The notes beneath the pieces were generated by a model, which was given only the letters and a program-made list of their open reading frames with translations, was not told where the DNA came from and ran no database searches. A program made the position numbers and the translations under genes. From contig JAULJL010000001.1 of the NCBI GenBank assembly GCA_030761205.1, positions 32,497,145 to 32,561,144 of the forward strand: 64,000 nucleotides of DNA. The letters are read 5' to 3'. The first letter of the stretch is position 1; each line of letters starts with the position of its first letter. The DNA is from Fremontodendron californicum. Taxonomy: Eukaryota; Streptophyta; Magnoliopsida; Malvales; Malvaceae. Below, one piece after another: positions 11,640 through 23,512 of the stretch.

Positions 11640-12680
11640 GCCTGTATTAAAAGTGTACTCAGTACTTCTTTTGATTTGAAACGGAAATTCTTTCAAAGAC
11701 TCCTAAAGCCAAGCCAACTTCTATTTTATTTCCCCCAAATGTATGTCATGATGAATGAGCCATGAATGCAATTTGATGCATGTGAAGCCTAAACAATATG
11801 ATGTATGGATATGTACAATGGAAACATGCTGACCATATATGTGATAAATGCAATCACAATGCCAACATGTTGCAAACAAAGAATAAACAAATCAACACAT
11901 GGATATATGCAATGACTGATCATGTGCATTTTAGCATGTTTCCCAATGAATGATCATATATCCTATGAATGCAACACGGTGTCAATTATGATACATGCAA
12001 ACAATGAATGATTGATATAGAGTATATACAAAGAAAATCATGCTAACCATGTGTGTCATGAATGCGACCTAATGCTAACATGATGTATGTAATAAGCAAA
12101 TTAATGCATGAACATATACAAAGAAATTATGCTGACTATGTTTGTTATGAATGCAACCCAAAGTCAACATGATGCATGTAAAGAATAAGCAGATTAATGC
12201 ATGGATATATACAATGAATGACCATGTATGTTCCAAATGTATTTCCCAATGAATGATCATATACACTATGAATACCACACAATGTCAATTATGATGCATG
12301 TGAAGAATAAATGATTGACACAGAGTATATACAAAGAAAATCATGCTGACCGTGTATGTCACGAATGCAACTTGACGCCAATATGACAAATTAATGCGTG
12401 AGCATATATGGAGAACTCATGATGACTGTGTATGCCATGAATGCGACCTGATGTCAACATGATGCATGTAAAAAATAAGCAAATTAATGCATGGATATAT
12501 ATAGGAAAATCATTTCTGACTATGAATGCATGAATGCAACTTGATGCTACCATGATGCATGTAAAGAAAGAATAAATTGATATATGGATATATACAGAAA
12601 AATCATGCTGACTATGAATGCATGAATGCAACCTGACAAATAATTGATGGGATGCAAAATGCAAAGGGGGAGATATCACG
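11640..12680. repeat. degenerate repeat region between the two gag-type ORFs
   Basis: AT-rich units of roughly 100-120 bp repeat. Each combines ATGAATGCAACCTGATG, CAACATGATGCATGTAAAG and a GGATATATACA block. Units are about 80% alike by eye. Similar fragments recur at about 13920-14150. The frames at 12075-12278 and 12359-12679 are products of the repeat. Confidence 0.7.
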
Positions 12681-12937
12681 GAGGAAATAAGAACCGGAGG
12701 AACTTAATCATCAACATCTCATAAATTTGAAACATAATCAATTCATTCCCACGTCAACGTTCACAATGGTATAAACCATGTTTTACAAAATTTGAACAGT
12801 GGTTAAAACTGTCCTTACAAGCACTTTATTTTTCCTAACATCCTAAGGCTATAAGAGCCGGCTACTGAAAAAGTGAAATCCTATTACATCATATAAGACC
12901 GAAGTATTTCCACCTCAATGCTGTAAATCTCTCAATC

Positions 12938-13888
12938 CTAATGACGCTTTCCCAGTCCTCTATCAATCAGTGTCGTGGGATCCAACCACTTGGCATTTAT
13001 AAGAGTTTGCACTTTCTTTTTGAATGCCATACAGTCTTCAACGTTATTACCAACAATTCCACAATGATAATCACATCTTGCATTTGGATTATACCACCTT
13101 GGATATGGTGGTAACAGGGGTTTCAATGGGACACAGGCAACCATGTGATTTTGGATCAGTATAGGGAGGAGCTCTTGGTAGCTGATTGGAATGGGATCAA
13201 AAGGCATTTGGGTCTTATCCTGGGGTCGTTTCTTAGTTACACATGGCCTAGGAGTTGGGGCACTTGGTGGTGGCACTAAGGTCCGAACCGGAGTGTTTAC
13301 ATGGAGATGTGGCGGAACAGCATGGTGAGGGTATGGATTCGGACACGGGGCCTTTGGAGGTTGTACATAGCTCGAGGTTCCTATCCCAGATGCTGGATAA
13401 GGTGGTTGATGAGGGAAATAGTATGAACTGGTAGTTGTTGGTGATGGAGTGGGATTCAGGAATCCCGTAGTGGTCATCCCAATGGACGATTAGACCATGG
13501 TAGGGTGGGGATACTGGCTTGGACCTCGAACAGTTTGCAGGTATGGTACAGGATCCAAGGTTTCTATCTTTGGTATCAGGCTCTCAGGTTTAATCATTTT
13601 CATGATTTTGTCCATAATTTCATCAGGATTGCAACCTTTGTGGCATTGACAAGCGCAGGATCCAGCAAGGATTATGTGTTCTGGGCCTAATGGTTTTGGT
13701 TGATCCGAAGATGATGCGAAGCCCTGAGAAAGTTCACCTTTACTGTTACCCATATCCTCAACCATTTTCAGCAATTTGGCAAGTTGTTCCTTCACCTCTC
13801 GGATTTCATGTCCATATTCCTCTTGATTGCGTTCCAAAGCAACAAATCGTTCCTCCGATTCATTCCTCATATCTCGAACCCCTTTCAT
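12938..13888 (-). pseudogene. gag-derived upstream ORF (ORF1-like), one in-frame stop
   Basis: The frame runs 13888 to 12938 and is broken by one in-frame TAA at about 13490-13492; the two halves (132 and 179 residues) are in the same frame. The N-terminal part has a charged coiled coil (residues about 1-50, ERFVALERNQEEYGHEI) and a Cys/His patch CACQCHKGC. The middle of the second half is Pro-rich. Its residues 93-165 align closely with the tail of Gag at 10203-11561: DPIPISYQELLPILIQNH, PPYPRWYNPNARCDYH, E-C and K-V-LI. The Gag core itself is missing. Its place between 5' LTR and gag matches ORF1 of Ogre elements. The function is unknown. The shared tail implies origin by duplication of gag. 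Confidence 0.75.
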
Positions 13889-13899
13889 GCAAATGAAAA

Positions 13900-15330
13900 T
13901 GTCATGAGATTAAGAATATAATTATGAATGTACATGCTCTATTCCTATGTGCATGAATATACTGATAATTAATGCATGAACATATACAGAGAATATGTAT
14001 GATGACTATGTATGCTATGGATACAATCTAATGCCAGGTATATACAGATAATGACTATGCATGTATTCTACAATGAATGAACATGCATGCTATGATGTCA
14101 AAATGATACATGCTAAGACTAAATGAATTACCACAAAGGTATACACAAAGAAATCAATGATTACACGAAATTGGTGGGACCAAAATCTTGATTATTCAAC
14201 AATCTCATTATGCAAGATTTGCCTCTAAATTTATGATGATTTTTTTTAACATGTTTTTTTTTTCTGTGTTTTTTTTTTTTTTTTTCTGAGAAACCAATCA
14301 CATTATTTTCAAAAGACTTTCAGGGTGGATCCTACTATGGTACAATATGCAAATGTTCATGTGACACTACCGTTTTTATGAAATCATCAAATGAAATTAC
14401 CAACTGTTTACTGCAAAGAATGAGATCAATAACACAACCAAAAATGTACATGCTCTATTCACACATGCATGAAATGTGCAACATGCAAAAATGCTTGAAA
14501 AAAGATTTTTTTTTTTTTTTAAACAGCTAATGAACATCTGCCCCAGCAATATCTGCTTATTTAGGCATCACGATGCCTTCGAGGCGGAGTATCACATTTA
14601 TTACAGGCGATGTACGTACATCGTTGCCCGATCTACCACACTTATTCGGAGTGTAAAATAGGTAACAAAAGGTTTAGAAATGTCCCTCCATGTGTTCCTA
14701 TTTTCGGTACATCTAACGGAAATCCGGCATGGCTTCGCCTAGGTTCACTATATGAGGGTGAATCAGTTCTAAGGCCCCGAATTGTTCCTCACTGTCGCCG
14801 GTGAAGGCTAGTAAGGCACCACGATAAAAGCGGGTTCAATTCGTTAGAGTATATTTTCCTATGCCCGTACGGAGGATTATCACGAAGGCATTAGGTACTT
14901 TATACTCCGGAAGTGTTTCACTAGCCCATACGGAGGATCAATCACGAAGGCGTAGTTACTTTACTTTCACTTAAAAGGACGGAACCCGGGTAGAGGATTC
15001 ATGTTATGCAAATGCAAATACAGTGTGTGCGGAGGAACAAAACCTTTCACTACCTATTCTACAAACCTTATTCTAAATGCCCTAGCACTTAGAACATTCA
15101 AGAATAGTGTAACGCATTAACCAACAAGCAATTATAATATACAACCTAAATAACTAGAGAACAATAATAAAATGCATGCACATGAGAATGAACATATTTA
15201 AAAACATTTTATTATTTTCAAAATTCTCCTTATTGAAAAAAATACTGGAATTAAAATTAAATACCGATTAAACCAACAAAACCGAAACTCTGATAACACA
15301 CGACTAATTCTAGGCCTGACTCTCTAATAT
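13900..15330 (-). other. leader region of the element (5' untranslated)
   Basis: About 1.4 kb between PBS and the first ORF. It contains repeat fragments like those at 11640-12680, a T-rich tract at about 14240-14290, and a more complex block at 14540-15060. In that block GGAGGAT(T/C)A-TCACGAAGGC appears twice, at about 14870 and 14933. The open frames at 14476-14661 and 14610-14804 have no recognisable domain. A packaging or splicing role is possible but unsupported. Confidence 0.55.
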
Positions 15331-15348
15331 TCCCCAGCGGAGTCGCCA
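15331..15348 (-). other. primer-binding site, tRNA-Arg type
   Basis: Plus-strand TCCCCAGCGGAGTCGCCA equals the 3' end, including CCA, of a plant tRNA-Arg (acceptor stem GACTCCR... pairs with YGGAGTC). It lies 3 bp from the element's 5' LTR. A tRNA-Arg primer is typical of Ogre/Tat elements. Confidence 0.9.
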
Positions 15349-15351
15349 AGC

Positions 15352-18300
15352 TGTCGCAACCTAAAAAAAAATAACGACGTCTCATCGCAAGACTTTATTA
15401 TTCGTTAAGCGTGACATTTAAAAAAAAATCGAGGAAAAGTCGACTTAATTCCTCTAGAAATGAAGGTTTTGAAAATGACCTTAAAAAAGACATGGAGTCG
15501 CCACCAATCTTTTTTAGCTAGGTGTGATCGGCCACCTATTAAAACCGGTTTTATAAAATATTTTAAAAATTAATTAAAACATTTTAAAAACCAATTTCAA
15601 GTCTGCGTTTTAAACCAGAGAAATCAAAGAAGCGGGTTCGGGAGTCGGTTACGTGCAGGGAAGGATTAGCACCCCCACAACGCCCGTATAAATCGGTACC
15701 TTATTAATCGTGTGTTATCTCAAGTCTCGGTAAAAGTTGGTTTTAAATTTAGTATTTCAAGTTAATTCCCAATTTAAAAAAAAATAATTCCATTTTTTAT
15801 TGAAAATGATCCGAAATTTATAAATTCAAAATTTTCCTATATTCCCCAACAAACGTGGCAAAATATAGAAATTTTTATTAGTTTTGGAAAACTTTCCGAA
15901 TCATTCTCTTTTTTGAAAGAAAGATATTCCTTTATTAATGATAATTGATGATATTCCCTCCAGCAAACCCGGTAGAGAACTCATGAATTATTTTAACTCG
16001 GGAATATCTTTATATTTTTTATTGAAAACCATTATCTTTTTGAAAACATTTAAAATAAATGAATATGTATATGCATGACATAAATAAAATGACATAGCAA
16101 AATCTAAATAACATAATGCAACCTAAATGACATGGCAAACATGAATGATATGGCATATAATTTAAATGACATGGAATAAAATAATGCTATCATATAATAT
16201 GCATAAAAATAAAAATGCAATGCATGAAATGTATTTTTTCCTTTAATTAAGGAAATTCGTATATCTAAAAAGATATCCAGCTACCTTAGGAAAATATGTC
16301 AAATTAAATATTCTAAAACCAAAATACTTTGTGATTGTTTGAAAACAATTTTGAAAAGCTTGAATTAACAATAAAAACTGGGCTAATTTTTTTTTAAATG
16401 GCTCTAATTTCCTAAGTTTAAAAAATCCGGACTTGACTACCTTTAACCCGGGACTTGAAAAACCATTTTAGAGTTTAAAAGGGCTTAGAAATCATCCTAA
16501 GTCAGTAGCTAACCCTCATAATCAGCCCACTCTAAGTAAATTAACCAAAACAGAAAATTGGTTTTTCTTTAAATTCAATTCTGACTCCACTGTCCAGTTT
16601 TAATACACGATTTTTTACCCTATTTTTAAAAATTCCAACAATTCTAAAAACAATACTGGAGACTCAGGACATATAAAATTATACGAGAAAAAATCGGCTT
16701 AATTTTTTGATCAAAGATGAATTCCCAGAAAAACCAGAGATGTACGAGTTTTTGGAGGAGAAAAAACTGCTTTGTTTTTCTTTAAATTCAATTCTGACTC
16801 CACTGTCCAGTTTTAATCCACGATTTTTTATCCTATTTTTATAAATTCCAAAAATTCTAAAAAACATACTGGAGACTCAGGACATGTAAAACTACACGAA
16901 AACAAATCGGCTTAATTTTCTGATCAAAGATGAATTCCCAGAAAAATCATAGATGTACGAGTTTTTGGAGGAGAAAAAAAACTGCTTTGTTTTTTCTTTA
17001 AATTCAATTCTGACTCCACTGTCCAGTTTTAATCCACGATTTTTTACCCAATTTTTTAAACTTCCAAAAATTCTAAAAAAAATACTGGAGACTCAGGACA
17101 TGTAAAACTACATGAAAACAAATCGGCTTAATTTTCTGATCAAAGATGAATTCCCAGAAGTAATCAATTTGACAAACTTAATTTTCCACAAGTGTGCTCA
17201 AGAGAGCATGATCTTGAACCATTAATTGGCTCAAGTCATTATTCAAGTGGCATGAACATGAAATGCATGAAACAATGCAGCAAACATAATGCATGAAATG
17301 CATGGATCTAAACCTAAATGTAAGGAAAATGCATGACACAAATAATATGGCCTAGACCTAACATGAACTTGCATGGCATTTAATGTAACCTAGACCTAAG
17401 ACATGCATGGCATTTTCACAAACACAAGGCATGCTTAATTCAAAAATCCAACCAAATATCATGCAAATGCAAAAACCTAACAACTAGCATGACAAAAATA
17501 CAACACACAATGCAAAACACATGGAGTAGCCAAATGGCCCCAAGCTTCAACAAGCATGGCATTTTCACAAACACTTGGTATGCTAGCATGAAAAACTAAG
17601 TCATAACACAAAAATCACACAAGCATTTTCACAAACACCTAATATACTAAATCTAAAACATGCTCAAATTTAAACAACATAAAAACAGAAAATTAAAAAT
17701 GCAAAAACATGATATCTAAGACATAAATGGCAATAAACAAAGCAACCAAATTAAATATAACTTAAGAACATGAAATAACATAATATTTAAAACATCAAAA
17801 ATAAAGAAAATAGCATAAACAATATGGTAAAATGAATCAAAAACAACTTAAAATAAATAATGTAGGCCATTTGGCCATGGTGAGTTTATTGTAAAAACAA
17901 AATGTAAAAAAAATATACTTAAGAAAGGAAATGAAGGAAGAACAAGAAACATTATTTTAAAATGAAAACTCACCAAGTAGAGATTAAAATAGCAAAAAAT
18001 AAGAATAGAAAATGAAAGTGCAAGAGTTGGTGCTCAAGAGCAACCTCAAGAAGCTAATATTTCAAGCTTTTCTCTTCAAACTTTCCTTTTTTTCTAAACT
18101 TTTCTTTTTTTGCTCTCAACCAAGAAGATAAAAAACTAAGAAAAACTAAGAGAAATCAACCAAAATGGAAAAGAAAAAACAAAATCTGCCTCCCCCCTTA
18201 GGGCTGGCAGAAAATGATGCTTATATGGACTCCAAGATGTTGTCATTTTTGTGTAACCTAATTTCCATCAAATGGCCAATAATTCAAGATGAAAAGTCAT

Positions 18301-19572
18301 GAAATTACCACCCTTAGATTAGCATCTCAGCCCTCTCAAATTACAGCTGTCCAAGAAAAATGTTGACATCTTTTTTCCAGCCCAACTCTGATTTTTTGAA
18401 GGGCCCAAAAAGCCCTTTTCGGTTGCTTGGGTGAAATGACCATTTTGCCCTCCCGGATGCAAAATAAATATCAAACGGGCTCCAAATTCAATTTTTCGTT
18501 TTTTAATACTTCCAAAATAATAAAATATTGAGTTCTGGAAGTTTTCAAAATTATCCGAGTCCGTTTGCTATTTATTTGGATTTTTTCTTCCCAAAATGTC
18601 CTTTTATGCCCCTACTTTTTACCATTTTTTAAACGAGCTCCAAATCAAGATTTTTCTTCACCAATCTCTTCAAAATAATTAAAAAGTGTGATCTGGAAGT
18701 TTTCGTAATTTTTGGAGCTCATTTGGTATTTTTCCGGGATTTATCTTTTTGAATTACTGCATAAGAAGCCCGGGATTTGGCCATTTTGCAAACGAACTCG
18801 GAATCAAGATTTTCTTTTACCAAACTCTTTCAAATGATTTAAGAATGAGATTGACAAATTTTCCATAATTTTCGGTGTCCATTTGCTATTTTTCCCCAAA
18901 TTTTCCAATTTTGCCCTTTAACCTCTGAAACCCGGTTTTGCTCAAAACAAGTCCGATTTTCAGATTTTCTTCAATTTGAGCCTTGGGCCATCCTTTTTAA
19001 TCATTCCTCATCCATTGGGGGCTTTGGTCTTACCAAGTCGGGCCATTTCTGTGATTCTTCCCGATTTCACCGAAATCCACTAAAAACCCTAATTCTCGGT
19101 TTTCTCCCGGATTGACTTTTCTTTCGGTTTTTCTTGCAAGTGACTTCTCCATTACCCATAGTCAGTGCTTATCTTTCATTTGGAACCTTCAATTTCGACC
19201 AGTTTGATCGTTTAAGCACTTTTCCCCAAATTTCTCGGATTAGGGTTTCTTTTCTACTGAATCTCCAAATCCCAACTTCTGAACTCCATATCTTTCAATG
19301 TAGACCTCGGATTATCAAAATTCTTTCTCCATTTTTCAATTGAACTTAAAATCTTGATTTTGAAAGTGGGTTGACTTTTTCAGTAGTTGACTTTCTGGGG
19401 TTGACTTTTTCGGGGTTGACTTTTTTTCAAGTTTGACTTTTTATGCTCGCCCTCTTAAACTAAGTCTCGGAGTACCACCTGCAGGATGAAAACAGTCTTT
19501 TTATACTCGGAAACATCAATATGGGAAGAAAACATACCTGTTTAGTGGCCCGGACAAAATTAGGTGTCTACA
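15352..19572 (-). repeat. right LTR (the element's 5' LTR), 4221 bp
   Basis: Same ends and content as 1038-5457. The 199-bp length difference is mostly one deletion: after GAATTCCCAGAA (about 17159) the sequence jumps to GTAATCAATTT, which omits what corresponds to about 2854-3041 of the left LTR. I noted roughly a dozen substitutions elsewhere, for example ACTCATTAATT against ACTCATGAATT and CCTCCGAAACC against CCTCTGAAACC. Confidence 0.95.
19371..19437 (+). promoter_or_regulatory. cluster of five W-box-like TTGACT motifs in U3 of right LTR
   Basis: TTGACT at about 19371, 19387, 19401, 19415 and 19432. In element sense this LTR is the 5' LTR, so this copy sits in the U3 that would drive transcription of the element. 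Confidence 0.5.
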
Positions 19573-19592
19573 CCTTGTATGGCAAACAAATA

Positions 19593-20266
19593 AGGGTCCA
19601 TTTCGATGGGCGGTGAGATTGGCTCCGGTGAGATTAAAAACAGCAGTGGCGGTGAGATTGGATATTGTAGCGGTGAGATTAAAATCAGCGGTGGAATGTG
19701 TTTGGATTCAAACGCAGCGGTGGCGGTGAAATGAATTATAGTGAGAAAGGAAAATGACCATTAAGGGCATTAAATTAAAATGTGTATATATACATAATAA
19801 ATAATTAAAAATAATTAAAAATATATTAATATTAAATAATAAAATATATATTAAAATTATATTTATATTAAATAATAATTAAAAAATTTTAAAAATATAT
19901 TTATGTTAAAAAGTAAATTATCATTAAGAATATTAAATTAAAATATGTATATATATAATGAATAATTAAAAATTATTAAAATTTTATTTATATTAAATAA
20001 TAAAATATATACTAAAATTATATTTATATTAAATAATAATAATTAAAAATTATATTTATATTAAATTATAATTTAAAAAATTAAAATTTAAAAATAATCA
20101 AAATAATCAAAAAATAAATAAAAATAAATTACCCTCTCCATTGGGATCCAATCCATAACTGGACCCTTTCAGGTTCAGTCATGGACTGAACCCCCAATCC
20201 ATTTGTGGAGGTGCATGCCGTTTGTGGAGAAATCTTCCTAAAAAAATTTGAATTCCACTGCACCCT
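19593..20266 (+). mobile_element. MITE-like element, family A, right copy (inverted relative to left copy)
   Basis: Begins AGGGTCCATTTCGATGGG and has the same order of GGTGAGATT motifs and AT-rich core as the reverse complement of 383-1007. The right boundary is set at CACTGCACCCT, giving a short TIR (AGGGT-CA) with the start, and is less certain than the left. Before the LTR element arrived, the two copies lay tail to tail with only about 45 bp between them. Confidence 0.55.
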
Positions 20267-21830
20267 AAGATTTCTTGGGTACCTAGTAGGCTAGTACTTA
20301 TATATATTTATTTTTAAAGTAAAGACAAAACTTTACTTTCCCTTTGAAAATCTTAATTTCTGGCACTGACAGAGACAAATTTTCGGGTGGAATATTACAA
20401 GATCCAGCTGTTGAACATAATAGTAAGAGATAAAATTATGGAACCAGAAGAAAATGCAGCTAAAAAGAGAACATTTTATTGCATTCAAGTCTCACTCATC
20501 TGCTGATTAATTTGGAATTAATTGGACCACTTAACAATTAAATCTCCAATTTTCCAGACATTATCCCAACAAATGAAACCCAAGTAATTAACGTTTCCTA
20601 ATTATATATTAATAATCAGTTGCTTTAATTACTAATATATTCGTTTTTAATACATTGATAGTGAAATTTTTTAACTTCGAAATTAAAATATTATCCCATA
20701 CTTCAATTTTTTTTTAAAATATATCCTAAAAATATGTGTTATTTTATTAATCTCATTTATAAAATTTAAAAACAGCAATGTTGTAGCTAGCTAGTTAATT
20801 AAGATATACTAGAAAAAAGATCCCGCTTTATTGGGATATTTTTAGTTTTATTTTATTTTATATTTTTTTAATTAATTAATAATAAAAAATTAATTTCAAT
20901 TTTATATTTTATTAAATAATAATTTTTTATTTAAATATTCTATTTTAAAATTATAATAATTTTAATATAATTATACTTTTTTAATTATGAAAATTAAATT
21001 TATGAAAATTATTTATTTATAAATTACATAATATGTAAGATAAATATTTGCTATATACTATATATACTAAACCGAATATAAAGACACTTACAGAAAATTA
21101 ATTTGAAAAAATCAATATCGAGTCAAGATTTCACCTCTAACCTTAAGACGAATTTTATCTGCCTCTAAGGTGCTTGCAGATTGATGCAAATCGTCAGGCC
21201 TACTCGATAACGTTGCTCTAGAGAGCACACTCGAAGCAACACAACGAACCGAAAAATGCTTGACTCTCTCTCAATCATAATTATATTATGCAGTAAATTT
21301 GTGTGTATTAAACAGACTCTAGAAGTCTGAATTTATAGAGGGACAGATATCCGTTAGGAAAGGGTGCACTAGTTGGGAGGAGTCTGTTCGGTCAGAACAG
21401 ACATGTCCCAAGAGACGAACCGGTTCGGTCATACACCAAACCGGCATGACTAATTCCGAAAGAGACAACCAATGTGCAGACCTGACAGTCACAATTAATC
21501 GGACCAATTTCTCATTCAATTTTGATATCAATTGTGTATGTTAATTATACACCGTGTATGTAGTTACGACAACCTACGTATTTAAATACGTATTTCGTTT
21601 TTATACACCTAAATTAATACTTGATATCCAACATAATATAAATGTATTCAAATATTATTTATATGTATTTTTAAAAAACATTTAAACCTTATCGTATATT
21701 GTATATTTTTATTTATAGGAGGTAAAAAATAATAAATGAAAAAAATAAGAAAATAAAATTATGGTTTGTATTTTATTTTCTCCTAGAATCGATTTTTTCA
21801 CATAGGTTAGCAGCAAGTTCATTTTTTCCT
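20267..21830. other. AT-rich intergenic DNA, nothing recognised
   Basis: No gene, end structure or RNA could be supported. The block at about 21110-21545 has more balanced composition and may be an old element fragment, but it shows no diagnostic end, PBS or domain. The 70-codon frame at 21319-21531 is unsupported. Confidence 0.6.
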
Positions 21831-21834
21831 TTTT

Positions 21835-22690
21835 TTTTTAAAACTTTTTTTCGAGCGAGTCGGGTACGGATTCTAAATTGACCTGCAAGTCAACATGCGG
21901 ATCAACCACTTTAAAATCATCATTTAAATTAAAATAAAATAAATTTTTAAAACTTTTTCTCCGAGCAGGTTGGGTACGGATCTTAAATCGACCCGCGAGT
22001 CAACGTGCAGACTAAACCCTTTAAATACGTCATTTAAAAAAAAAAAATTAATAAAATAAATTTATTTTTTAACTTTTTTCCTGAGCGTATCAAGTACGGA
22101 TCTAAATCGACCTACGAGTCAACGTGCAGACCAACCTTTTAAATATATCATTTAAAAATAAAATAAAAGTAATTGATAAAATAAATTTTTTATTTAATAT
22201 TTTTTCTCGAACGGGTCGGGTACTGATCCTAAATCGACTCGTGAGTCAACGTATAGACCAACCCCTTTAAATTTATCATTTAAAAATAAAGTAAAAACTA
22301 AAAAAATAAAAAAATAAATAGAATAAATTTCTTTTTTAACTTTTTTATCGAGCGGGTCAGGTACGGATCTTAAATTGACTTGAGAGTCTACGTGCAAACC
22401 AACTTATTTAAATACATCATTTAAAAATAAAATAAATTAATAAAATAATTTTTTTTTTAACTTTTTCGTGCAAGTCGAGTACGAATCCTAAATCGATCTG
22501 CGAATTAACTTGCTGACCCATCCCTTTAAATACATCATTTAAAAATAAAATAATAAATAAATAAAAAACTAAAAATAATTAATAAAATCAATTTATTTTT
22601 TAATTTTTTTCGAACTGATCGAGTACGGATCTTAAATTGACCCATAAGTTATCGTGCAGATCAACCCTTTTAAATACATTAAAGTAAAAA
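21835..22690. repeat. tandem array, about seven units of 107-141 bp
   Basis: Each unit has a T-rich lead-in, then a GAGCGGGTCGGGTACGGAT-type block, then GAGTCAACGTGCAGACCAAC, then AAATACATCATTTAAAAATA. Unit starts fall near 21845, 21952, 22072, 22200, 22341, 22463 and 22602. Units are about 75-85% alike by eye. This is an old local satellite-like array with no obvious host element. Confidence 0.85.
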
Positions 22691-22956
22691 AAACCTAAAA
22701 AAAACTCTAGTAGACCCATTATAGTTTTTTTTTTTTTTTTTTTTTATATTATATGATAGGACAAAACTATCTCTAAAATATTTTTAAAAAATCCCTCAAA
22801 AATAATATGTAATAATTTTTTTTTACCCTTACTAAAAAGAAAAATGTTAACTTTTACAAAAATTTCAACTGAGTCCCTTAGGATTAAGTTTTAATAATAG
22901 TAGATAAGGCCCTATTTTTTTTTTCTCAAACAAAAGAGAGTTAGGTGTTTTGGCCC

Positions 22957-23504
22957 TAGACCTGTCTAAAGATTAGGCTATTCGTCCAAACTCGAAGACT
23001 TGTTCATATTTTGAAAGACTTGGACAAAAATATTAGGCCCGAAAAATGGACTTGAAAACAAATAAAGCCCTTTTAAAATATGGGCCGGGCCTTGGTTCCA
23101 GCATTCAAGGCCCGAGCTCGGTCTGTTTTTTAATTAAATAATATATTATTTATATTTTTATATATATTATGTATTTTGTGTAATATAAAAATTAAATATT
23201 ATAATATAAACATTAAAAAATAAGTTAAGTTATCCATGTTTAAGAACTTAATAAAATAAAAAAAAAATATAAAATTACTAAAGATTAAATAATAAAAAAT
23301 ATATATTTTAAAAAAAAATTAGAAAAAAATAATATAGGCGGGCCTAAACGGGCTTGAGTTATCCATTTACAAATATGGACGGACTTAGACAAAATTTAAG
23401 ACTCATATTTCGGATCGGAATGAACTTTGATAAATAAATATAATATTGATACCATACATGATATCGATTCGAATCCGACCTGGCTGAGGCCATGTACACC
23501 TCTA
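22957..23504. mobile_element. hAT-type MITE, 548 bp
   Basis: The ends are TAGACCTGT and, read from the other strand, TAGAGGTGT, fitting the hAT terminal rule (YARNG). They are flanked by the 8-bp TSD TTTGGCCC (22949-22956) and TTTGGTCC (23505-23512), one mismatch. The interior has GGGCCGGGCC and GGCGGGCC blocks around an AT-rich core and no transposase. Confidence 0.8.
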
Positions 23505-23512
23505 TTTGGTCC

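Larger units (their letters stand above)
1038..19572 (-). mobile_element. Gag-only Tat/Ogre-type LTR retrotransposon (non-autonomous)
   Basis: A complete 18.5-kb Ty3/Gypsy element read on the minus strand. Its LTRs (1038-5457 and 15352-19572) begin TGTAGACACC and end in CA in element sense. The flanks are CCTTA (1033-1037) and CCTTG (19573-19577), a 5-bp TSD with one mismatch. The PBS (15331-15348) matches the 3' end of plant tRNA-Arg, as in Ogre/Tat elements, and a PPT (5458-5470) abuts the other LTR. The 9.9-kb interior encodes an intact Gag and a second gag-derived ORF. I found no protease, RT, RNase H or integrase motif in any frame. This matches the class described as terminal-repeat retrotransposons with only a GAG domain (TR-GAG). 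By eye the LTRs differ at about a dozen sites plus one 188-bp deletion, so the insertion is recent. Confidence 0.9.

Noticed and set aside
20267..21545. Possible host promoter or gene remnant right of the MITE
   Set aside because: No open frame with a domain, no splice pattern and no RNA gene could be supported.
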